A DNA stretch of 64,000 nucleotides. It comes from Reticulitermes speratus. Lineage: Eukaryota > Arthropoda > Insecta > Blattodea > Rhinotermitidae. Shown piece after piece: positions 56,515-64,000 of the stretch (position 1 is its first letter; every line of letters starts with the position of its first letter). The stretch covers positions 16,175,936 through 16,239,935 of the forward strand of contig JAJKFL010000008.1 of assembly GCA_021186555.1 (NCBI GenBank), in the 5' to 3' direction. Made by a program: the position numbers and the translations under genes. Under the pieces are notes generated by a model. That model was not told the origin of the DNA. It worked only from the letters and a program-made list of their open reading frames with translations, and ran no database searches.

Positions 56515-58509
56515 GTTCTTGCACTTGAGACTCACGACTGACAGGAGTGGAAATGCATGCTGAAGTTGGTTTTGCACTGTAGTCATGAATAAGTGCCTTT
56601 ATTTCTGTGGTGTTTAGCCAGCTTGTGCTCGAAGTTTTGAGACAGGCATGGGTACTAAAAACCAGTAATACAGTTACGTAAACTCGGCAAAGAAAATCCT
56701 AATGATAAATAAAGGAATTTGTAATTTTACTTCTAACCCTTAATATTGCGCACATAGGCACATCTTTTAAAAGGACTTGTAGATGTTAGTGAGAGATATG
56801 TTTTTGTAATGGCTGGCTATTTTCTACATCGTAAATGTCCCTCCTGTTACGTAAGATCATCACCATTTATTTATTTCAACTTAGTAATTTTAATTTTTTA
56901 TTAAATATTCTGGACCATGAATTTAGTTTGCATTTGTCATTAATTACTTCTAACTTGAGAAAACTAGGTTTGTGCATCTTATACTTTTCAGTGCTTTTAC
57001 CGAATGGCGTTTAGATTTGTCCATTTCCAGTTGAGATGTCGTTACGTCAAATGCGCAGATCAAAGAAACTTTGAAACTTTAGCTATAAACCAGCAAAGAC
57101 AGGATTTAATACGTAAATCACATACTATTAAAGTTCTTTCCTATTTTTCATTCATAATAATAACAGATATCTGTTAACAATGCGTCGTAGACTCCAAGAA
57201 AATGCCACTTGAATGTACTTCACGTCAGCCAGATATCCATGAGAACCTCTTAGAGACGGTTGCAGGAATTTATATTGGGCTATTTAAAGTCTGTCATTAA
57301 AAATCTTCTTTGTAATATAAGATAAGAGTCGAAAAGATATATAATATATATATTGCTTCTTGAGACCTCAAGTGTTCTCTGGCTCCAGTTATATGTACAG
57401 AGGCTTAAGTCCAGAAGGACTCTCAAAATCTTCAGATTTCTGTACCAGCGAAAGAGAATTTATAACTCACAGGGATAATATCCTACAATGAATTCTATTT
57501 GTTACACTATAATTTTCGCGTAGCGCCATCACATGTTTTGTTATTATTATTATTATTATTAGTAGTAGTAGTAGTAGTAAATAATTTTATTTTGGTTTAA
57601 TAAACGAAGCTTTCAACTGCAGAGGTATAATGTGCAGTATCAAGTGGGTGAGTGAATGATTAATGGGAAATTATTAGAAAGAAATCATACGTGGCTCGTT
57701 TGAATATACTATCCGAGTGTGTACGTCGAGAAGCTGAGGAAACTTCAGGAAGTGTATGAGGGTAAAAATGTCCGGACAGAGATTCGAGCTGTGACCTCAC
57801 GATTGCTTAGCGGAAATGCTGAACACTAGACATGATGTCTGCTGTCACACGTAAATCGTGTGCACGTGTCACCTGTATTGTACAAAATATTTACATACTT
57901 TCTGTACTCCTTGCACGAATTATGGGACTTATAGCCAAGCTGAAAATAAAGATAGAAAATAAGTGAATAGCATTAGGGAAAACGTTTGTGGTATTTGAAA
58001 GTTCTAAACCACTATAATAAAGTAATATTAATTTTCGTGCTTTAGGCCTAATCTTGACAAAAGACTGGGGTCTGTACAAAATACAGGCTGTATATTCCTA
58101 TAGGTGTTAAGGTCGACTTTCTCTTCTGAGTTACTGAAGTGTTTCTTATCGTATAACCACACCGCGAAATTACACCTGTCGTTAATAACGGCAATTTCCA
58201 ATATGACACGGTAAAAAATACCGTATATAACCACTTTCAAGGAGACCAGGAGTTACAACAAACAGAAAACAAGTAATGTAGCACGCAATAAAGTACTGTG
58301 TACATAAATACCACTGTACGTGCCAGAAATATTGCATTACTCGTATCCTTTAACGCTTATGGCTAACACTGCCTGTAGTAACACTCGGGAACGGGTCAAA
58401 GTTCACAGTAAAAATAAACTATGTCCAGTCTTATTTATCTACAGCAGTAATGCTTAACAAATTTAACTGTAATCAGCGACAAATAATATGTAAAAGGGTA
58501 AGTTGTCGT
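56515..58509. other. AT-rich non-coding stretch
   Basis: Beyond the microsatellite at 57540 and a TAGGCCTA octamer at 58043-58050 I see no gene or known repeat. Confidence 0.5.
57540..57580. repeat. (TTA)n then (GTA)n microsatellite
   Basis: A TTA array changes abruptly into a GTA array at about 57561. Confidence 0.95.
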
Positions 58510-58775
58510 TGTGCACGCCATGGAGAAATATGGGAACGTGGAGGTTTAGCTCCACGCATTAACCTCAGCACTAGGTGGAGGTGAGTGGTGAGCTGCATGA
58601 CTCAGCAGCTTTATCCCGAGCGAAAAAGCCATCGGTTACTAATTAATTAAATGGGAGGCTAATTGGGCCCCAGAGCCGGTCTGGACCTTTCGTAGAAGAG
58701 AAAGGTATCTTGTCTGTGCCGCGGTCATCCAGCCCATAGCCTAGTGACTTCACTGACTACACTATCCTGGCTCTT
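58510..58775 (-). mobile_element. SINE C copy 9, nearly full length
   Basis: Antisense: GCACGCCATGGAGAAATATG, GCACTAGGTGGAGGTGAGTGG, GGAGGCTAATTGGGCCCCAGAGCC, GGTCTGGACC, and the head GCCCATAGCCTAGTGACTTC. It corresponds end to end with copy 3. Confidence 0.8.
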
Positions 58776-58833
58776 CTCACATGTGTCATTAAATGTTGGT
58801 TATGGGAACTGTGGTGCTGCTTACTGCATAGTG

Positions 58834-59082
58834 CAGTGGCGTAGCTATTTGTTTTGGAGCCCAGGGCGATTAATCACAATTGCCGCTCCTAACAGGAATT
58901 ATTAATTCTAGGAACATCGCATTTATTTATTGAATTTTGTTTGGCTTAATAATTTAAAATTTGTTGAGCGCGGAAGATCAATTTTTTTTCGTTTGGAATA
59001 TTCATTTTGCTGCTCCGTGGATTCTGCCACCCGGGTGGTTGCACCACTTCTCCCCACCCCCACCCCGCAAGCTACGTCCCTG
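58834..59082. mobile_element. hAT-type MITE (H3)
   Basis: The ends CAGTGGCGTAGC (58834-58845) and GCTACGTCCCTG (59071-59082) are inverted repeats with two differences. CAGTGGCGTAGC ends are well known in hAT elements. The expected 8-bp duplication is not recognisable, so the insertion is old. The two 60-77 codon frames inside overlap on opposite strands and are not genes. Confidence 0.7.
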
Positions 59083-59729
59083 TACACATTAACTAGTTTT
59101 ATATCCGTATGATATTTGTTCAGTCCCAATAATCGCATAGGAAGCCAATGAAGCAAATTGTGGCATTTAATGACAAAATTCGCAGCTGGCCTGGTAGCAC
59201 CCTTCCCTCCCTCTTACTTGGCAGCTCCTACGTTTTAAGTCTGTCTCTATAGACCAGCTATTCTGATTGAGGTTTCTTGCGGGGTTTCCGGCCCTTTTAA
59301 GGCAATGGCGGAATACTCTTCATTTCTTCCTCGTTCTTTCAAATTAATTATTGAATAATAAATTAGACTGTGTATAATTTGAGCCAATAAAAGCGTCATT
59401 AAATAAGTGACTAAAATGAATTATAAAATAAATGTGCTGACATATGCTATGTGTATTGGCTCAACCGAACATAGATTTGGAAATATATTTAATTGAGGAA
59501 GAACGTAATTCAGAATGTAAAAGTTCGTTCTTCCACTGTTAATCAAGATTAGCATATTCTGATAGCGTAGGTAATTATGCTTGCCTGGCATCCACACATA
59601 TTGTCGTGTTTTTGGTGTTTGTTCTCAGTCCCTCCAGAAAGCCGCTTATATAGTGCTTAAAATAGGACATGATATCTTTCCTTATATTGTTATCAATTCA
59701 CACTTGCCATTTACAATGAAAAATAAAGG
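59083..59729. other. AT-rich non-coding stretch
   Basis: I see neither a gene nor a known repeat here. Confidence 0.5.
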
Positions 59730-59890
59730 TAAAATGGTCCCTATGCTTAAGGATCACGTTACGATTGTGTATGTAGGTTTGGAGATAAAGCTTCACGCAT
59801 TCTTAACCCCCAATCAAATATGGAGGTGAGTGGCGAGCTTCACTCTCTGGCTGCTTTGTGTCCGTATCCTGGAGACTCGTTGGTCTCTAT
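59730..59890 (-). mobile_element. SINE C copy 10, 3' part
   Basis: The tail side AAAGGTAAAATGGTCCC at 59725-59745, GGAGGTGAGTGGCGAGCTTC and GGCTGCTTTGTGTCCG match the 3' half of SINE C in antisense. The head is missing (5'-truncated). Confidence 0.65.
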
Positions 59891-60754
59891 AGACAAAAAT
59901 TCTAAATGTTGCTCACATTGCGTTTATGCGTTTTGTACGGACCTCAGAACAAACAGCGAATTTTAGCTTATATAACATTCACAGATTTGTTTTGTATAAC
60001 CAAGGTGGAGAATGTTTACTGCGCGGTACGCACCGAGTCCTTATGTAAAACAGACACGTTTCGTCTTCAAAGGGTTACTATATTTCAGACAGAGTAATGT
60101 AGGCCTATTACAAATTTCTGTCACATATAAGAGCTGGTTCCATGAGGTACACATATTGTACCACGTATGCACTCTTGTTGACATGCGAGCATTATAGTAG
60201 GGGGGAAGTGTATTTACATTCATGTCAAATAAACCGCTTCATATTCTATCCTGTACGTGGTGTCAGTATTTAATGTCAACTGCTTAAACTAATATGTGCA
60301 GGAACTGAACATCAACACGTAATAAATACTAGATCTGTCAGTAGGTCGCTATTTTTAATTTATTAACCATTTAATATTTATTTGTCAATGAACAAATAAA
60401 ATGTTCTATCACTAAATACATAACATGATCCATAACTGTACCTCTTCACCAAATATTAGCAGGGTGAACCAATGAAGGGCTAAGCTTGTCAGAACATTAA
60501 GCATACATAGGTAAGTGAGAAATGCATTCAAATTGTAATAAGATTTGAAGCTTCCGCGGACAACAAATAACTGAAGACTCTCGGGAGATCAGCACTGTTA
60601 GTGCTTAGTAAAGAAGTAAAGTACCCAACATCGATCCAAAAGACGAAGTCAGAGCCTGACTCATAAAGTTATTTCACAGCTCAACAAAGATGCGGGCGAT
60701 AGAGTTTTAGTTCATTCAGAATATTTGTCGACGCCACGTACGAAACGTACCCCT
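59891..60754. other. AT-rich non-coding stretch
   Basis: No gene seen. A TAGGCCTA octamer is at 60100-60107. Confidence 0.5.
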
Positions 60755-60965
60755 GTAGACTTATAAAGGATGATAATATTAAAACGGATCTTAAAGAGTT
60801 TTGTTTGTGTGTGTGCAGATTCGCCTGTTCCAGTACAGATTAATTTTTGAAAGTCTGTGAAAACGTTAATAAATAACTTTTTCCCATAAAAGGCGCTATA
60901 TTTCTTGATATTTTTTGCAACTATCAGCTTTTCAAGAGGGACTTCGATACGAGGAGTTACTTTTA
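60755..60965 (+). mobile_element. Family L tail, degenerate (copy 7)
   Basis: GGATGATAATATTAAAACGG and ATCTTAAAGAG lie at 60769-60799. The 3' block TTTCTTGATA, then CAACTATCAGCTTTTCAAGAGGGACTTCG, lies at 60900-60950. About 100 bp between them no longer resembles L. Confidence 0.5.
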
Positions 60966-62129
60966 TGCGGACGTTGTGTTGCCATAAATGTAGTGTAGTA
61001 GCTGACGTGTTCCATTTCCTTACCTCTTGATTTATTTGCGCTTCCTTTTTGGATTATCTTGTTGGACGTCTTCCTGTCTCAATTCAAGTTTATTTTTACG
61101 TTCTCACGCACTTATTTTAGTGAACATATAATTTTCATTTGAATGCAGCTTAGAAAGTTTTCAAACTCTTTTTGAAATCATCCTTTACTTATGGGAATCG
61201 TTACAAGCAGTCGGCTGTAAGGTAACATCCGATAGCACTCTAGCGGAAAACTATGAGATATCTGTTATTGCCATGGCAACGCTTCTTTGCGATACACAAC
61301 CATTATACTGCCAGCAACTTCTCTTTCCTCAACTCTCTTCTTCGCTTAATTCACAATCAGGTTAATCTGAAAGGGCCTATATAACATATCAAAAGTTGCA
61401 CACTGCATTGTCATTATTTGCAGCAACGATTTGTTTCGAATAATATGGTATTTAAACTCCATAATTATTAATTAACTTACTCCATGTAGCGGAGTTGCTC
61501 TTACGAAGTTTGGTCAAGAAGTTTGCCTTATTTTGTCTATCGAATTTTCCCTACCGTGTTGGAAATATGAGTGTTTCACCACCGAGAGAACTGAAGACTG
61601 TCAATATCTCCGCATAAGTACTTGTCTAAAATATGTTTTATTGTTGTATTTCCAGTTATGTTTTGTATTTCATATCTCCTCCGCCCTTGCTGCATAGACT
61701 GTTTATCACATCCACCTAATTTAATAAATATAAAAGTAACAAACCATCTAGGGCTACTGTCATAAAATTCGAAGCTTCAACATCGCTAACAAAAAAAAAA
61801 ACCCTCTATAAAGGGTCAATTCAGTTCAGTTCATTTTATATCCTCGTTTCTTGCTCCTTCTGAGCTACATTATAGTCCCGTCGTAAACTGTCCCAGCAAC
61901 ATTACGACAGCTGTGAAGACACGAATTTCCCTATTATATAATAATTATTCTTCATTCACTCATCATTTCTTGCAAATTTTAAATAAATTTCATACAAAAT
62001 CTGACCCAGTTTGGCTATATTGCCTTGATATTTAGGAATGCCTGGAATATCGGAACCTCATATTCAAGATTAAATTAATGTTTTACGGAACGCGATTCAA
62101 GATATTTCGGCGGATATGTTTCCATGTTT
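60966..62129. other. AT-rich non-coding stretch
   Basis: No gene seen. An RFX X-box-like site is listed separately. Confidence 0.5.
61267..61280. promoter_or_regulatory. RFX X-box-like palindrome
   Basis: ATTGCCATGGCAAC differs at one position from the palindromic X-box GTTGCCATGGCAAC bound by RFX factors, which drive cilia genes in insects. No adjacent gene supports a promoter, so it may be chance. Confidence 0.25.
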
Positions 62130-62330
62130 TGGAGTAATCTGCTGCTCCATATTCTGGGTTGACCCTTCTACCCAGAAGTTGGAGGCAGAAGATTCCTCCC
62201 AAATGCATATGTATTTACCAAACTAAACGGCCGCACATCCGATAAGACTTGCAATCTTATGATTACTGCCATGAGAAAGTTAAACCTCATTAAGAAATAA
62301 ACCGCGCTGCAAGTGAGTGTCATTTGAATA
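62130..62330. mobile_element. Family F MITE (copy 12)
   Basis: AGAAGTTGGAGG, then GATTCCTCCCAAATGC, carries the module stem GGAGG/CCTCC. It is followed by TTTACCAAACTAAACGGCCG and CACATCCGATAAGAC, the outer arm. The minus peptide reads LSDVRPFSLVNTYAFGRN, parallel to copies 4 and 7. Confidence 0.65.
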
Positions 62331-62414
62331 TGAGAAAACGTTCCGGCGTTTATCACGTACCGTCTTTGTTATCAGATAAGAGAGACCAGCATCTAAACCC
62401 TTCTAAAGACAATT

Positions 62415-62560
62415 GTCCGATATATAGACTGTCCATTTTATTGTGTCTGACCACGGCAACTTTGTCGCTTACAGCGCTTGCTTTGGCCGGGGTATCCTGG
62501 ACAGCTGCCGTGCTCAGTGACACGATAAAATGGACACTCTGTATTGATATCGATATTTTG
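62415..62560. repeat. Imperfect foldback repeat
   Basis: GTCCATTTTATTGTGTC (62431-62447) pairs with GACACGATAAAATGGAC (62519-62535), and CACGGCA pairs with TGCCGTG further in. Weaker pairing continues outward. The GC-richer centre opens frames of 83-92 codons on both strands. It is possibly a small MITE, with no second copy in the window. Confidence 0.65.
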
Positions 62561-63227
62561 CAGTGCGTTTGCTGACATCTGCTTTGTGAATCCTGTCCTG
62601 CTAGGTCAGAGTAAGAAGACGATCGTCGCAAGAGGGCGATCAGGTCCTTTCTTTGTTAATTATTCTTATCCGACTTTAACAGGGTTCAATAGGGAGAGTG
62701 GACAATGTTCCTCTTATAATACAGCCTGCCTGCCGACAAGCCTTACTGAAGCCGATTCCATAATAAGTGCTTGTCCATGCAGGTTACAGTCATCGCTAAC
62801 GAGTTAAGCTTAGTCCCTATCAAATTATGAAGTTACACGCACATCGCTTTTGCTGGTAAAGGGAGTAGTTTGTATGACAGAACGACAACAAAACCACCCC
62901 TATATACAGCAAAACCCTCCTCTCTCAAGTGTCTTGTATAAGAGAAAGTTTCCCCGCCTGCCTCCTCCCCCCCCCCCTCTTAGTCAAAAGCGGCAAACGG
63001 CTTCTAGAGACGGAAAACACAATAATACAATTACTGGTCCGGCTGTGATGGCAGGGCGTCCCCATCTGACTCAATACAATTGCTGCTATAGGCAGTTATG
63101 AGTGCAGGGGTTTACTGAACACTTCGTGCGTCTGTCTCGAATTTGACTTTTCTTTACTCATTCGCCGTAGGAAATTTCATAATACTGCTTGTTTCTTGGT
63201 TTATTTAAAACATTGTAAAAGTATGTT
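62561..63227. other. Non-coding stretch
   Basis: No gene seen. There is a short C-run near 62966-62978. Frames of 83-87 codons have no recognisable content. Confidence 0.5.
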
Positions 63228-63481
63228 GGCCGATCCCGTTGACCGTGCGGTCTAAGGCACAGTAGCCGCTTGATTGATGGGATCGCGGGTTTGAATCCCA
63301 CTGAGGGCCTGGATGTTCGTCTCTTGTGTTTGTTGTGCGTTGTGTAGGTAGTGGCCTCTGCGACGGGCTGATCACTCGTTTAGAGGACTTCTGCCGGGTG
63401 TGTGTGTCTAATTGTGTGCTACAGAAACCTCAACAATGAGGCGGCTTGGCCCGATTTGGGCTATTCAGCCACAGCAAAAAC
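63228..63481 (+). mobile_element. SINE A copy 3, full length
   Basis: GACCGTGCGGTCTAAGGCAC (A-box region) and CGCGGGTTTGAATCCCAC (B-box) are followed by the complete body and a short A-rich end. The probable 10-bp duplication is AAAGTATGTT (63218-63227) and AAAGTGTGTT (63482-63491), 9 of 10 matching. Confidence 0.9.
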
Positions 63482-63491
63482 AAAGTGTGTT

Positions 63492-64000
63492 TTAAAGTGG
63501 TAAGAGCATAGTGAGCCGTGCTGTAGGTCGGGAACTTAGTTTATGGCTTCTTATCGCGGTAGCGTGGTTGGATTTGTAGCGGAAACAATTGGTACTGGAA
63601 CAGGGTTTTCTCCCCGTACTCCAGTCTTCTCCTGTCGGTTGTTATTCCATCAATTTCTCCATATTCATTAATCTGTCATCCTGGGATCCTGCAACAGGCC
63701 TGTTAGCAGATGCAGTACCAGGGGACTCAGTCTAACCCCGCCCCGGGACTAAAAATAATAAAAGTGTAAGACGAGTTTCGATAAGGAAAGGAGCTGCCCT
63801 GCTCCCCTTTAAGATACCATCCGTTATTTCGGTGTTTTCCGAGCTGTTTTGCGTTGAAATACTGCTGTTTCTAGAGCTGAGCAGAGGTGTTCTGCCACTG
63901 AAATGGAGTAATTGTAGCATTTTCCCGATTAGCAAATAAAAATAACATAATTTTTCAGTTTTGAATCTTTCTTGCAACTTCTTCTGTAAAATCTGTCCGT
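63492..64000. other. Non-coding stretch
   Basis: No gene seen. The minus frame 63732-63977 (81 codons) has no recognisable content. Confidence 0.5.

Noticed and set aside
2512-63481. True tRNA genes at the B-box sites
   Set aside because: Every B-box occurs in a repeated SINE with a tRNA-unrelated body, and none gives a full cloverleaf with a 3' acceptor stem and terminator.

Overview
The window looks like non-coding DNA from a large, repeat-rich insect genome. I found no convincing protein-coding exon in 64 kb. The sequence is AT-rich, reading frames are short and broken on both strands, and every open frame above about 100 codons is explained by a repeat, by a strand-biased tract, or has no recognisable content. 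A cockroach or termite (Blattodea) source fits best. The reasons are the tRNA-headed SINEs, the many degenerate copies of one non-LTR retrotransposon tail, MITE copies whose spurious translation reads like WDVMPCSLV, an internal (TTAGG) array, and frequent TAGGCCTA octamers. The order-level call rests on recalled repeat families, not on a search. It is an inference.

Layout. 1-15000: AT-rich DNA carrying SINE A1, SINE D, palindromic MITEs (called family F here), retrotransposon tails (family L), and SINE B1 inserted inside one of those tails. 15090-16668: a 28-unit 56/57-bp minisatellite open in frame on both strands. 17000-24000: SINE C copies, two copies of an unclassified repeat (family K), a near full-length U2 snRNA-like sequence at 20058-20205, a hAT-type MITE with target duplication, and a near-perfect 44-bp hairpin. 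25800-36100: SINE A and E copies, a retrotransposon 5' fragment and tail, a second hAT-type MITE, a CA/ATAC microsatellite, composite F elements and SINE C copies. 38600-47200: further SINE/K/L copies, a long palindromic MITE (family G), a SINE B inserted in another L tail, a 110-bp tandem duplication and a perfect 44-bp palindrome. 49500-64000: two more SINE B copies, SINE C copies, a 5'-truncated SINE A with target duplication, (TTAGG)5, a hAT-type MITE and a complete SINE A.

There is no gene set acting together. The functional logic is that of retroposition. SINEs A-E carry internal pol III boxes. Several keep target-site duplications, and one is 5'-truncated with an A-tail, which is the signature of target-primed reverse transcription by a LINE. 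Family L may be the remains of such a LINE.

Most notable: a hairpin module with constant flanks (CTGAAGATGG ... CCGAAAC) whose central stem changes sequence between copies while staying complementary; the U2-like sequence; the two-strand-open minisatellite; the excess of TAGGCCTA; and the three-copy K repeat. I see no previously undescribed biological system that the sequence alone would prove.
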